Of a stretch of DNA of 64,000 nt, positions 14,301-34,100 are shown piece after piece. Numbering within the stretch: the stretch's first letter is position 1; every line of letters starts with the position of its first letter. The notes below the pieces were generated by a model. That model searched no databases. It worked only from the letters and a program-made list of their open reading frames with translations, and was not told the DNA's origin. A program made the translations under genes and the position numbers. Source of the DNA: Balanoglossus misakiensis (lineage: Eukaryota; Hemichordata); the NCBI GenBank assembly GCA_040954595.2, contig CM082584.2:12710001-12774000 (forward strand). Reading direction: 5' to 3'.

Positions 14301-14675
14301 AGGATGAAATCTGCCCCGATTTCGCCCGCGTTGACTCACTACACAGTATCAAAATCTCAAATGTCAACATCAGGCAAAGATCATGATTTGTGGAATCATT
14401 ACGATATCGTCAAACTTGCGTATCGTTCACTATCGTCTATCTTATCCATGATGCATGAGGCTTACATTAATTTTTGGAGACGACAGAGGATGTAAGATCG
14501 CCTCAACCCAAGACAACAGAACGAATAAAGACAACAAATATTGGTTTTGGTCACAGTCTTGAACTTACTCATAGCTCCTTGTTCCATCTTTGGTACAAAG
14601 TGTCGCCTGACCAACTTGGCGCAATGCAGGAATATCTCCCGGAGCTCGAAATCTTGCTGTTATTTCAACATCCAT
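2386..14675 (-). CDS. CCDC78: CCDC78-like protein with degenerate kinesin head and coiled coils
   Basis: Nineteen phase-compatible exons give 822 aa: 14569-14675, 13900-14123, 13577-13701, 12894-13019, 12595-12758, 7384-7558, 7045-7164, 6807-6926, 6562-6648, 6179-6358, 5966-6016, 5716-5804, 4918-4996, 4491-4616, 4088-4281, 3569-3751, 3260-3332, 2867-2967 and 2386-2530 (TGA). Residues 1-307 follow the kinesin motor fold: a strand-1-like ARFRAP, the HIYDKLLEPLLNDFLQGFN helix, and LGGN near 261-264. The ATP P-loop is missing; KGSDPSQN stands near residues 74-81. Residues about 340-720 are heptad-rich coiled coil. The block QDLKTAF...REEQLSRAA...RHEELLVAYR (about 616-656) and WSDLRIQLREF further on match vertebrate CCDC78, a deuterosome protein used in centriole amplification in multiciliated cells. 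Mammalian CCDC78 is about half this length and lacks most of the head. A plus-strand gene lies in intron 5. Confidence 0.85.
3137..3241 (+). repeat. (GGA)n trinucleotide microsatellite
   Basis: About 35 almost perfect GGA units, ending in a short GA run. It lies in CCDC78 intron 17, so the CCDC78 transcript reads it as a (TCC)n polypyrimidine tract starting about 10-20 nt after the 5' splice site at 3259. Apparent poly-Gly and poly-Arg open frames on the plus strand are by-products of the repeat. Confidence 0.97.
7333..7360. repeat. 10-bp perfect inverted repeat (hairpin)
   Basis: TACATGTCTT (7333-7342) and AAGACATGTA (7351-7360) flank an 8-nt loop. It lies in CCDC78 intron 6, 24 bp past the donor of exon 6, and is followed by CATGTACATG-type sequence. 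Confidence 0.7.
7559..12594. other. CCDC78 intron 5 (hosts the CD225 gene)
   Basis: The intron is 5036 bp, far longer than the others in this gene. Apart from the dispanin gene (10572-11764) I see no exon-like structure at 7.6-10.4 kb or 11.8-12.6 kb. Open frames there lack splice context or family resemblance. Confidence 0.6.
10572..11764 (+). CDS. CD225/dispanin (IFITM-related) two-pass membrane protein
   Basis: Exons 10572-10817, 11061-11150, 11257-11394 and 11618-11764 (TAA) encode 206 aa. The first 110 residues have no recognised domain. Residues about 134-200 form a CD225 domain: WCLNSVAAILCFFPIGLFAL is the first, intramembrane segment; the loop TRQANRDGDRNTAKKWSRWA follows with the conserved A-N-x-x-GD spacing; then a glycine-rich second membrane helix ends near residue 199 before a short tail (KYKYDYI). 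Cysteines at 135 and 144 are possible palmitoylation sites. The family includes IFITM, PRRT, TMEM91-type and TRARG1 proteins that shape membranes in vesicle traffic; the subfamily is not resolved. The gene sits in antisense orientation inside CCDC78 intron 5. A non-coding first exon may begin after the AG at about 10455. A TTG codon lies in frame upstream of the chosen ATG. Confidence 0.82.
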
Positions 14676-15327
14676 TGCAGATGGCCTTCACAAGATTGCA
14701 GCAGACGATATCGACGTTTGACTCCCTAAGCAAGTTATAAAAAAATATTTGAAGTCTCGAAAATCCTGAACTTTTTTTCCGTATTTTGGCCAAGGCAACC
14801 ATAGATTATTCTCTTAAAATCGAGAATAACAATTTAGGGTCACCGTGTAAAATGTTTAAATAGGGAGCAACATTTTTCTCAAATAAGATATTTAAAAAAA
14901 CGACGATCTCCACAGTGACGATTGTATCTAATATAAGAACAGGACGGTGCACACCCAGTTTTCTTAGGGGGGCTGTCATTGGCCAAAGTTTCAAGCATTC
15001 TGATTGGTGAAAAGTTTTACCGCACCACAGGAGGAAGATCTACTTGTCATGTTTCTAAGACATGGTTTGTATATCTCATAAAATATACGCAGTTTACTTT
15101 AATATGACTTTGTACAACTTCTACCCAGGCCATACCCCGGGAAATCTAACGCGCAATGCACTCCCTGCACGGCGAGCGCCCTCGAGCGACGGGTCTTCCA
15201 GTTGAATTTTCTTCAGGTCATGACCCGACAACATGGTGGGTGGTGTCGATGGATACTGCAGCATCGCACGAATATAGCGTGTTTATAACGATCGCCGGCA
15301 TTATATTGTAAGTTTTGATATCGCATA
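14676..15327. promoter_or_regulatory. Divergent intergenic region between CCDC78-like and TRAPPC10
   Basis: Only 652 bp separate the two start codons, so both promoters must lie here or in the first exons. The TRAPPC10-proximal half (15120-15260) is relatively GC- and CpG-rich. A GGTTGCCTTGG stretch on the minus strand about 115 bp upstream of the CCDC78 ATG resembles one half of an RFX X-box; the second half matches poorly. No other gene is visible. Confidence 0.45.
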
Positions 15328-18300
15328 ATGGACTGCAAGCCGATTGTTACATGTAAGTACCACGATCGTGCTGATAATGAAAGTATTTTCTCGACTATAA
15401 GTACATGAACCTTGGCTCCTGTACATCACTATGGATCATTGGATGTTTACGTAGTGCAACGTACATGTACTAGTATACTGTAGTACGTCCAATGATGATC
15501 ATAATTAGTCTATACAGAATCGTGTGGTGTTTTCGGGTTCTGCAAACATTATATGCCACCATCTCGCCACACACATTGGTTTTTCCAACTGCAACCGGGA
15601 AAACCATCCCGTCAATCAAACCATGATGGAGCTCCTATGAAATGTACTAATGATGAATGAGGTCAGACAGTGGATTAAAGTCTGTTGATCTTGAAAACAC
15701 CAGCTACATGTATGTGATGTTGGATAATGAAGTAATGGTAGTAAAACTGTTTGAATGATGTTGATGGTTACAGGTCATGGCGATCACGAAGTCTTTTCTT
15801 CAGTCCAGGCAGAGTTGACGGAAAGACTGCCAAGAGATGCAGTTGAGTGGAGAAGGTAAAAATTGAGTGTTCATTCAATACTAATACTTTCACCCACGAT
15901 TCCCTCTTTAGAACATCAGTGCAGACAATGATGTATCCTATGTGGCAAAGATTTACCCAATCATACTGCAGAAACCAGATGGGCTGTGTTACAATATTGA
16001 TGGCTTATGTTTGCAGGTCCTATGGAAGACCTCCAAAGACTGTGAATGTTGAGGCCACCTTTGTCAACTTCACTCAAGATGTCTTACCCAAAGAAAAAGA
16101 TCGCACTCTACTACGACAGCCCTTCTTTCATATTTATTGGACAGAGTGCCCGGTAAGTATCATCATCTTTCCTGAAGAAGCTGCTCTTCTGGTGAGAACT
16201 TCAGTTTCTACTTGAAGGCAGCTTTGCATATTACATGTACACTGTAAGAACAATGATACAGGTGATTAATTACCTGGAGATGGAATTCCCAACATCCCTG
16301 TTATACAAGGAGATCAAAACTGGCTCGATATCATATTTGCAGGATGCGGATACATACAGGGCTGAAGTGAAAGATGACATTACAGTATGGTTGCAAGTGT
16401 TAAAACAGCACAACATCCCAGACTGGTTCATCGTCGTCGTGGAGACAGACAAAATCAAGAAAGGCAACAAAACGAAACTGCTGCCACGGACATCTGTCAT
16501 CGATAAAATCAAGAGTGATTTTTGCAGCAAACAGAGCAGTGATAGGTTGGTATATGTGTGCGTGTGTGAAATCCTACCTGATTTGCAAAATAGTGGCAAA
16601 CAGATTTGAAAAATATTGCAGTTCAGCAGATCACATTGTCTGAGAACAATCTTGATTCCATTGCAGATGTTCAGTGTTGTTTGAATCCAACTTGCCTCCG
16701 TCAGCCCAAAGGTCTGTCGATTCATGGCAGATGTTTATCGGGAAAATTCGTCCACTGATGTTGTCAGCGTTGAATCGTAATCTCAGTCGCTACGAAGAGA
16801 TGATGCGATCGCAGCGGGAAAAGCGTACCGACCCAAGATGGAATTTTCATGAGTATTTCATGCTTCAGGTAAGAGTTGCACCTATCACCTACAGGGGAAA
16901 ACTACATACATGTAGGGATAGGTTTCACATATCACACTGTATTGACTATGTATCTAGTACATTTACTATTTTCTTGATTCTTTATCAGGAGGAACTTGCA
17001 TTCGTCTTTGAAATGCTGAAGTTGCCCGAAGAATCCTTAGTGCAATATGATGAGCTTGATGCTCTCTTCTCTCAATTTGTCATCAACACACAGGCAGGAG
17101 GTATGTTCCAAATGGAAATGCATCTTTTGTGAAATGGGTCTATTGATCATGTTCAGATAATCACCCAGTTAAGAGTTTGCCATGGAAGAATTCTAAATGA
17201 CATCATACATGTAGGTTGCCAGGGAATCAGGGTGTGAAGATAGTAGGGGTGACAGGGTCTGGTAGACAAATGGCAGCCATTGTATCTTTTATGAAAGAAG
17301 ATTATATCGTTATGTTCTCGTTGACAGAATCTCCACGATGGCTCTCGTCATTCACCAAAGAGTGCAACTGTTGGGACGGACTGAGTTTGCCAGAGTCTGT
17401 CAACAAAGACAAACAAAAAGTGGTGCAGGAAGGCAAAGCGACCCTGCTGGACTTGCGGAATTACCTGTTTTCCAGGCAGTGTGCCTTGTTGTTCGGTCTG
17501 CAAAGACCCTGGGAGGTCGCACAGAGGTCACTGCCGTTCATGCACAACACTGTCCATGAGCTGAGCATTCTGGAGGTAGGTGATGAGGGTGCTGTCCTCT
17601 GTCAGTCATCATGCACAAACTCAACATTCTTCAAGAACTGGTATCCTGTGAAATCAAAACCACTGCGTACATGATGGCATGATGTTTATAGATTTCTCTT
17701 CTCATCTAATGATATTTTGATCACCAGAAGTCACTGCATGTGATTTTTCAATTTGATTCTCCATTCAGGTTCCCTTACCAGTTGGCAGTGTTGCATGCTG
17801 GGTATTCCTCAGCTGTCTGGAAGTGCTGCAGATGTGTGAAAGGTTCGGAAAAGCTAGTCAGGTTGACGCATACACGCATTACACAGCTAGCTTGTGGGCG
17901 TATGCTAGAGACAAGGTATGCACAGTGTGGTCATGACTTCCTGATTCTGAAACTGGGCGAAAATCTTAAATTTATTATTCCCATTTTGTGTCATGCCAAA
18001 CCAGGCAACTTTGGTGCATCATCTCTGATCTCCAACCTCACTTTGTGCGTTTACAGCTCCATGAATTAGGAACACTCTGTGGTTTAATGCCTGACATGAA
18101 GCCGACTTCAGAACAGTTGCATCTAGTTGTGGACTTGCTGTCTGGAATGGGAAAACAGGAATCCCATTCCTTGGAAAACTCGCCAAACCAGAAACTGAGG
18201 GAAGCCCTGAGTTCCAAGGAATCTTTCCAAAAACATTTCTTGGTAAGCAGACCTTTTCCAAGTATTTCCTATCTGTATATTCACCACTTCATTACCACTG

Positions 18301-21300
18301 TTAATGAAGTTGTTTGAATAGTAATTGATTGAGACAATATTCATATATTTTGCAGGAGTTATCAGAGCTAGCCATGGGAACATACAAACACATTGGTAGA
18401 CTACGCTGTGCCAGAAGAATTGGGAAAGACTTGGCTGTGTTTTATATGTAAGTAAACACCTCAAGTTTCATGTCTATTGGAGTATACATATATGTACATG
18501 GACAGGACTGAGACGTATGTGTGTATGTATGGCCATTTCCAGTTGCCTAATTTGTAATTGCATTGCAGGAAGAATGGAGAAGCTCACAAGGCTGAATTAT
18601 TCCTGAGTGATGCACTCAGAACGTACGTAGACGAAGGCTGGGATCTGCTTGTGACCGATACAAGAAAGGAATTAGCACTGTGTCAGAAAGAAGTCAAAAG
18701 TTCAGTAAAGTATCCTTGATATTCACATCCTTAGATATAAAAGTCCTCTTGCAGTTGGTCTACAACTTATTATTACCTGTTTGTCCTTAACATGAATGTG
18801 TTTGTAGATATGTGAAAAACTGTGCTCTATTGGCAGCAGACAAGTTTCTCTCCCTGGATGACAGAAACACGTTTTGTGATGAACTTGTAGAAGTGTCCAA
18901 GGACCTGGCTGATGGACAAAAAGATGCAGGTGAGATATTTGAAGAGATCAGTAAAAAAAACACAGCACTATTTCCTTGTATCTTCACTTTCACATGAACT
19001 TCTCTGAGGGTCAACCATATGTCATGGATTCCTTACACAGGTGAAGATGTTTTAATGAAGATGGAACCGGTCCTGTCGTTCGTTGACATCGAGATGACCC
19101 CTGAGAGTGGAAAGGTCATTCTGGCTCAGGAGGTCATCTTGCAAGTGACCGTCTGCAGTAATCTGTCAAAAGAAATCATGTGCAATAAACTCAGCATCTT
19201 TGTCGTTCACTCATCATGTGATGACGACAGCCAATCAGAAGACAAGGTATCACGTGACTCTGTCAAGTCCAGCCAATCACAGACCTCCCTGCAACACGAA
19301 TTTGCAGACAGAGTTTTCCCCAGCATGCTGGACTTCAAACATGATTGTGACTACCTGCCTGACAAGACCGCTCAATGGAGTGCCCTCGTGTGCAAAAACA
19401 TGAACACGTTACTTCAGAGACAGGACAGCACATCGTCTCTCCGGAGACAGGATGTCTGGCAGAAAGAGGAATTCTCACTGGCTGTAGAAAGGACCAATGT
19501 CGTTTTGCAACCTGGTGTGAACAAGATTGAATTCAAAACTGAGGTAATAACAACACGATGAATTGCATAATATCCCGTATGGGTGAAATGTTTGTAAACT
19601 GGTACCAGATGTAGTGAATTAACTTTAAAACATTTTGCAATCATTTCTATGAGGTAATGAACCCATGTGGTTGGTACATGCTGTTGCAGGTCACTGAGCG
19701 AGGTACCTTCACAATGAATCAGCTGTGTGTTGAGATCAACCAACTACAGCTAATACATCCACGCATACTGCCATCACTGAGGTATGACGTCACTACCCAG
19801 GAACCTGTCGTCACTATCTCTCCATCACAAGGTACAGAATCTGTTTGTTTATGCTTAGGAAAAAATTGCAAAGTCACAGAGTGGTATCTACTGTTTGTGA
19901 CAGTACATAGCTGCCTAATTATTCCATGGGATTGGACTATGTTGCAGGCATCACATGAAAAACTTTATAACATCCACATACTCCATTTCTCTTCTCTGAT
20001 TCAGAGCCGCTGTATGCAGGTATACCTCAATGGGTATCGGTCCACATTGTAACAAACTGTTACATTGTCAGACCTGATGATGTCATCGACATCAAGGCTC
20101 CAGACGGGATGAGAATCCTGGAAACGTCCGACGATCAATACAGCATCAAGCCATCGCAGCTAGGGACTGCACTGCAGTTGCCAGGGATAGATGCAAACAG
20201 CGAGGCTGGTGTGGAACTGAAAGTCAAATTGGATTTCCCGGATTATGATGATGATGATGATAAGGGTGATTGTGAACATCAAGATGTACAGGTATCATGC
20301 CTCACTTTATGTCTTGAGTTTTGAAATCTGACTGGAAAATCACTGGAAACTCTTCAAGAAAGTCTTGGAGTTTCAAATGATATTGAGTGTATGAATCCTA
20401 ATATTCTTTGTATGATCTGAAAGAAAGTTATCAAGAGTTGTAGCTTGTGTTCCTGAAACACTGTGATTGTAAACTGGTACTCAGCATGCTGTCCAGATTG
20501 TAATGACAGAAAAAGCTGATGCTGTCATTTTTATTTACAGCTTCAGTTGCTGTGTCCATGGTCAGAGAAACTTGCCTGCCCTTTGACGTTCCAACTGCCA
20601 TTTGTAGTCAAGCATCAACTTCACACTGCAAATGAAAGGTAAAGTGAAACTGTCATCTCTTCTTCTAATTGTATCACCCACCTGTTTCTCAGAAGAAATA
20701 AAACATTATTTGTCATGAATAAGAACCTAAATGTAACTGACTCAAACTATCATTTTTTGCATCCCTATTCAGGAAATTCATTCAGGTTCAAGTGGAGGGA
20801 GTGAGTGATTTGGACTTCACACTTCAAGGAGCCACAATGAGTTATAAATCATCCGACAGTGACGAACTGATGAAACTTGTCGGCATAAACACCAATGCTG
20901 AAATGGTGAGCTTATACTTTTGATCTTAAACATGAAGCTCTGCAGACCTTAATTCTTTGTAATAAAATTGTTTTCTCGAATTGTTTTTGCAGCACATAGC
21001 CAATAACCTGACAGCAAGCTACGTCTGGATGATCAACCAAAACATGATGACTGCTGAAAAGTTGGAGTTTGTCTTCAATGTCAAGTACAGACTTGTCAGT
21101 GATGAAATTGCTGATGTGTGGGAAAATTGCGTACATTCATTCACTGTTGCTAATTTTCAGGTAAGTCTTTCCCTACTCCCGTTGCATATTATTCTTCAAT
21201 TGATGTTCAAAGTTGCTCCTTTTTGTTGCTTTATCTCAAAAGACGCGTCCAGTCAAGAAGACCATACAAGGCTATGAATATGGCAAAATCGTACATTCCA

Positions 21301-21999
21301 GAGTTGTCACTTTGAACATACATGCATTTTTCTCGTTGCCTCAACAGACCATGTTTGTTGTGAATGCTGAAGTGAAGTCTCATTCCTCCGAGTTGTGTAA
21401 AGCCGGGTCCTTGTGTAATCTCTGCATCCACATAACACAACTCCACCAAGACAGCGTCACCGGAGACACTCCCACTCCCACTCAGGCAGAGGAAGAGGCC
21501 CACGCCATATTGTATGAAGTGATATCAAACAGTGCATTGTGGGCCATCTGTGGAAAGAGCTCTGGAGTCTTCAGTCTTCCCAATGTTGCCAAGACAAGCC
21601 ATGATGTTTCCTTGGAAGTGATGCCACTCATAGCAGGATATTTACCAATACCTAATGTCAAGCTCTCCAGATATATATCAGAGAAGATGAAATCTTCAGG
21701 TAAAGAGAAGTCAAAAGTTGCTACATGTATAGACATTGCTTCAGTCAAAGACTATAAAGTTTTTATACGGCAAGCTTTTTCAACAGTGTCATTACCTTTT
21801 GAATACTCTTTTTTGTTCCGTAGACAATGACCAACAGACAGAAGACACAACCGAGTCCAATACAAGTGATGGACAAAACGACATCGGACCTCACCTGGAG
21901 CCATTCAGCGCTGGACAAGTGTACGTCTCAAGTCAGACCACACAGGTTCATGTCATGCCTGATAATAACACCAGTACTTTAGAAGTCAGTGTCCCATGA
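15328..21999 (+). CDS. TRAPPC10: Trafficking protein particle complex subunit 10
   Basis: Twenty phase-compatible exons give 1184 aa: 15328-15352, 15774-15855, 16017-16152, 16343-16545, 16667-16868, 16989-17100, 17328-17575, 17769-17915, 18057-18242, 18356-18447, 18569-18709, 18808-18929, 19041-19543, 19690-19831, 20005-20291, 20541-20638, 20773-20905, 20993-21160, 21348-21699 and 21824-21999 (TGA). Diagnostic stretches shared with animal TRAPPC10 are KPIVTCHGD at the start, EWRRSYGRPPK, HIYWTEC, LPRTSVIDKIKSDFC, QREKRTDPRW, EELAFVFEML...QYDELDALFSQ and ATLLDLRNYLFSRQC. The product is a TRAPPII subunit (yeast Trs130) that tethers vesicles at the Golgi and supports Rab11/Rab1 activation. Length is close to the human protein (about 1260). 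Exon 15 carries an acidic run of aspartates. The start ATG lies just before the conserved KPIVTC; vertebrate proteins carry a short extra N-terminus. Confidence 0.93.
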
Positions 22000-22657
22000 T
22001 GTCTGACCGTGCTGCAGTCCTTGGCTGGTGCCGAGCTCATTATTTCACTCACCTTATTCGAACACTTTCTGACCATTAATTTATACACTGTGATCATCAG
22101 AGACATTGTAACTGCAAATCATAATGTGTGGTTTAATGCTAGACTCTCCCCTAAATACATGTACTGGTTCAATCATGAGATTTGCAGACTAGCACTACTG
22201 TACAGCTTCTTAGACCTAAATAAGTATGGTGTCTGAAAATATGGGTTAGTTTTTCTCCAGTTCTACATTTCAATTCCTTCAAGATAGTTACTTACATGTA
22301 TGTACATAGTCTAGAACTGACATATCAATGAATTTAAAGATGTTACAGTGTACAATCCCATGTCTGGTCTGCTTGTGAGAAATCTTCTGCACAAATGTGC
22401 AATGTAACACAAACCCCTGAAGCATGGAGCAGTCGTAACACCTAATCTTGCGATTCTTGTGCATAATATGAAACCTCATTGATGTTTTCAAGTTTTCCTT
22501 CATGTACAAGTAGTAGTATGAATTTTCTTCATCGACAAAAAAAATGTATCTCAATAAACATAAACCACCTGCCACTTGTGTGTCTTGTATGGTATGCCAT
22601 CATCCAGACCAATATGAATATTGTTCACATATTCATAATTCTGACTCATTCCAATAT
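22000..22657. other. Convergent 3' region, TRAPPC10 and CYP4 copy A
   Basis: The two stop codons are 658 bp apart and this stretch should be the two 3' UTRs. AATAAA occurs on the plus strand at about 22553, a possible TRAPPC10 poly(A) signal. No coding exon seen. Confidence 0.5.
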
Positions 22658-25905
<3,248 letters not shown>

Positions 25906-26813
25906 TCTCAGGGAAATTTTCACGTTGAAGAAATAGGGATTGATGTCGAGTAGCGCGTGACAGCATGCAGCAGTAAATGGCGGACTAGACTGATAACCAG
26001 GTGCAAAATACAACCTCTGTACATCGACCTTTTGAGCAGATTAACCTTCTGACGCACCTGTACATAAATGTCACGGCGTATAAGATTAAGAGGACGCCCT
26101 CAAATTGAAGCCCATCTATGGCACATTGTGTATTAAAGTAGTTTGAAGTTAATTTAATTACATTTACCTTCCATGATGTTGTCTCAAATCTCGTGGAGTG
26201 ACCCTGTCCCACATATACTAATATTCTAATTCGAACATGTTGCCATTGACGACACATACAAAATTAACATGCGCCCATCTACATGTATATTCGTCTACGT
26301 TCATTTACTTTTTGCCGAGTCAATTACGTGGTATGTTTTTGATATATTACCAGTAGTGGAGGGCAGGTAGCCACATATACATAAGAAATATTGTAATTTC
26401 GCTTGTTTTCTAACATTTTGCCATGCAAGACTCGGGGAAAAAAGTAAATGAGCGCATACGAAAATAGATGAGCGCGTCTCTCCTTGTCAAAATAGCAGAT
26501 GTCATGCACATTACGTAAGGACTTTAATTTGTCTAGACGTGTTGCGATTTTCATCAAACGCAGTAATGTAGATCAAATAAAACGACAATATAAGCCCAGA
26601 GCTGCGAATACGTAGTTCTTATCCGTACTGATGTGCTGTGGTGTGAATAACTTCTATAGCTTTCTGGTTATAGAGGTCACGCAAATAAATTACTGTATTA
26701 TACAGGTTAACTCGAGTATAAAGTTCATTGTTAGGGCTTCCAGGTGAATGCACAGCTGGCTGCCGCTTCAGGAACATCACCAGTCTCTCCAGTCTTAAAA
26801 CTGATTACTTAAA
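25906..26813. promoter_or_regulatory. Divergent intergenic region between the two CYP4 genes
   Basis: The 908 bp between the start codons must hold the promoters of both P450 copies. A direct reading shows AT-rich DNA without coding potential and no clear inverted symmetry left from the duplication. I could not recognise nuclear-receptor or xenobiotic response elements with confidence. Confidence 0.4.
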
Positions 26814-30205
<3,392 letters not shown>

Positions 30206-31149
30206 GGTGTCAGTTTAACTTCGGACTAATATTCTGGTGGATTTTTTAATGTGTTCGAATTTCCCATATTTCCTGTTTCTTTGAGATAAAAATTAGAGTT
30301 TTAATAGAACAATCCAACCACAGGACTCTGACACTTTACCGTAATAAATGAATGAAAATAACCCTACGGTCACCTCTAATTTACATGTGTCTATATATGG
30401 TTTAAAGGGCGTGGTCAAAAGGGCGTTTCTAAGTGTTCAAATAACCACGTGGTGTCATACTTTTTCCCCGTGTGTCAATCACAGAAAATCTGGGATGTAT
30501 GGCAACCACAAGATCCCACCTATACCAGACCATCAATTTTTACAGAGTGTGAGTTCCCCTTTAAATATGTAAATGAGAAGTGAAAATAAATTTGGATGGT
30601 ATTTCGTGTTATAAAATATTGGCAAAGTTTCAGCTATTGGGACTTTATTATTAATGATATTATATTATTCTGCGTGAGTTTACTATTTTTATCCTAGAAA
30701 ATAATTTACCATCGCGCATCTGCCTAATTTGAATACGATACGCCTCAAAGCTCGTCACTACATTATTAATGGTTATCAACTAATTAGCTATACACTTGTG
30801 GTGTTGTTGACAAAACCACTTTTCCATCGATCTTGTGATCACTTTACTTTTCACGGGTCGCTTCTTGGTTACAATGACGACAAGCTATAAGGATGCCAGT
30901 CCAATAAAAAACGACAATGCTTGAGGCTGCCTGGACAATTGGTTTGTCGCTGATAGTCTAAACGGTAGCAATACATGTATAGTTCAATTAATTATTCAAA
31001 TCTTAATAATCGAGATATGATAATTGCCCCCAGTAATTAGGGTTGGTGGGTGTGACATTTCTCGATATACCCGCATCTACTGTCAAGAATTCCATTATAC
31101 GTACCGTTTCTCCCATCTTGAGGACAGCCGTCCGGATATTTGCGGTACG
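30206..31149. other. Intergenic, CYP4 copy B to polycystin-1-like gene
   Basis: This holds the 3' UTR of copy B (AATAAA near 30342) and the promoter of the polycystin gene, which runs in the same direction. I see no coding exon or repeat of note. Confidence 0.5.
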
Positions 31150-34100
31150 ATGTCGCTGAAACGTCAAATTCTGTGGTTAACTTTTCTGGTTATAGGACAT
31201 ACTGGCTTCAGTGGTGAGTATTTTTCTGGTTATGCCATTTTTTCTTCTCTTTTTTTTTTGTTAAATGCAAAGTCGATCTCTGTACATCGAAGAAAACTTA
31301 ATTCACGATAAGATGAACGATTCTCTTGTAAATGTACGTTGCGTCAAAATGATTCTCCAAGATACCCGTGTTATTTCATTTCGTTTTGTTTTCATGAAGG
31401 GGTGAAAGCCACCAACCAGTATGCACCAGGCCGGGATATGACCGAAGCGAGAATAACCATCAAGCCACTAGGATGTAGCGTCCTTGACGCGATGGCTGGA
31501 GACATTGGATTAATTGGCTATGAACAAAACAAGCTACTTACCACAATCGCAGAGGATGACAAGATGAAGAGAAAGCCACAGTGCAGAAAGTACCAAAGGG
31601 AGGGTAAGTTCGTTCATAACGTCACAAAGAACCCCTTCCTTAGAGTACCGATCCCCTTCTCCTTGTAAAACGCTTTTCATATCAGCGAAGTATGCGTTAT
31701 TATCTGAAAGGTATAAATGTATTGTTTCCCATTATGGACGAAGATGCTACTATTACGTATTTCAGTTTATCAAAATTTAACCTTAATGAAAACGGACGTG
31801 TAAAGTTCCTGAAGTTTGGTTGACAGAGGTACGTTCGTCGATGAGCGAAACATGTAACATTTCAAGATTGTACGCAAATTGAAAGAAAGAAAGAAAGAAG
31901 GTTCTCGTTTTTCATCATGCACACTATAATTGGCTGCAGGCACTCGAGTGTGTCATATTCAACAAGGGCAATCTATCACCACACTCCTTAATACTCAGAC
32001 TGTATGAGAAATACCACAGCAGCTGAAAACAAACTAATTAATCTATAGCAATGGCATACAATGGTAACCCTAGCAACAACCAAAACACACGAGCAGCCAA
32101 TTAACTAAATGGTCTTTGCTGCGCAATGAGCACAATGTATATTTGAGCTGCTGCTAATAATAATTAGCTTGTCTGACAGACAAGCTGTATATAAAAAAAA
32201 TGATGCGAATATGCCTGAATACTTTCGGACTTGCGAAGTTGCGCGAAGAAAAAACACCATATAGAAAGGTTAGGAACCTAACTCCCGCAGTTTCTTTGTT
32301 ACTTCCATAGGTAGTTATAGAAACAAACTCCCGAGTGAGTAATTACTCACGATATACAGACAATTGTTGACATATTATTTAACCTTTCCAATACAGATAC
32401 ATGTATGAAAATCATTATAAATACTGTCAAAATAATGCATCCTTATATTTCTGTCACTGGCAATTTAGTTGATGCGTTGACAGCCGGGAGGTAATGTCGT
32501 GGCAGTGTGTGGTTATCAGTCCCGTTTCTTTCTCCTCCCCTCCTCCTTCCCCATAGCAACGGTTTCTGCATTTTCTTTTCTTGAATTATTCAAATTTATG
32601 CACTGTTTCTAACTCACAACACTAGCTGGGAAGGATTGTAGTATATTTGTCATCTAACATCGTCATGTTATAATTATCAAATTGTCACACGCAAAAGTTA
32701 TTATTTTTGTTTCACCTACAGGTGAAGAACTTGAACTTTCCTTGAGGTGAGCAGTTCCCTTTTAAATATCGTGTTGTCGTGGAAGGTTTAAAGATTTGAT
32801 TTATTGTGCTTCGTTACCCTTCGACTTCGTTACACGACTGTCGTACCAAATACTGCGAAAGTTATGCGAATCTCAATTAAAATATCACCTCTACATTTTC
32901 ACAGCTGCCTAGAAGGATGCGACTCGATTGTTAATCCTTCAGAAACACTTCGACTCTCGGTTGAGTGTCCGGTCTGTCGTTGGTCTGACAGAGTCGAATA
33001 CAGTTGGAAACTGAAAGTGGCCGATGGTTACTCTGATCGTGACGTGGACGGGTATGGAAAAACAGACCATGCTGGTAAGGATATTACAATGGATAGATGG
33101 ATTAGCGACCGAGCTTTGAGCCAATAATGTATTCACGAGATATATTCGGAAACATCACTCGACACCGAGTTCTGATTCAAGCATCTTCCAATTCTCCTTC
33201 ATTCTCGTTCCACCACAGGCTGGCCGTTCTCTGATTACAACATAACTGTCGGTGGCTTGGAACCAGGACTGCACTACACCATAGAAGTTACTGGATGGAG
33301 TCCTCACAAGTCAGCAAAGTCCACTCTGAGTAGAACATTCACAGTTAATACACCAACAAAAAATTTCCACTGTGATGTCGAACTTCAGAAAGGTATCTTG
33401 AATTCTTTTAATATTGGTTTCCCTTTTTTCAAATACGTGAGTGTAAGAAGGCTTGCTGCTTCTGGAGATTGGTTGGCATCAATACAAGTCACAGCTCTAT
33501 CTCCTTTACTTCTTTTCTAGTTCAAGTCGACAAAGACTTCAACTCACTGGGACTCGTCGACTTGAAATCCATGGCGCGTGCTCTACAGAGGATGACGTCG
33601 TCATTGACCACGCCCTTGCATGAGGCAGTCGACCCAAACATGGATGATACTCGTGACGTCATTGAAGGTATTCATAGAAAACACACCTTATCAATAACGC
33701 TACAGCAGAACAATCAATTTTCTGAGCAGGGGCGTCTTCATAAAGGCGGTAATGTTCACCCCTTCTATAATTTCATGACCACATTAGTACAACACTAAAG
33801 TTACGTCATCTTTTCAGACCTCTTCACATCATTGGTCAATGTGATTGACGTCATCATAGGTCAACCACAGAAAGATGCAGAAGTAAGTATAGGCATTTGA
33901 AGCGCAATAAATTGTAAATTCTGATACAAGATTACAGTATCTGTAACCTTCCAACCAAACACTCATCAAACTCATCTGTTTGTATTTCAGAACAAGCAAA
34001 CCGTGTCTGTCCTACTGGAAACACTTGATTCCCTGCTGGACGCTGCTTTATCGATAACACCATCTGGTGTTGTGTACAGTCTGAAGACAGAGACAGCTGA

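Noticed and set aside
16270-16725. 151-codon minus-strand open frame
   Set aside because: It is the antisense shadow of TRAPPC10 exons 4 and 5.
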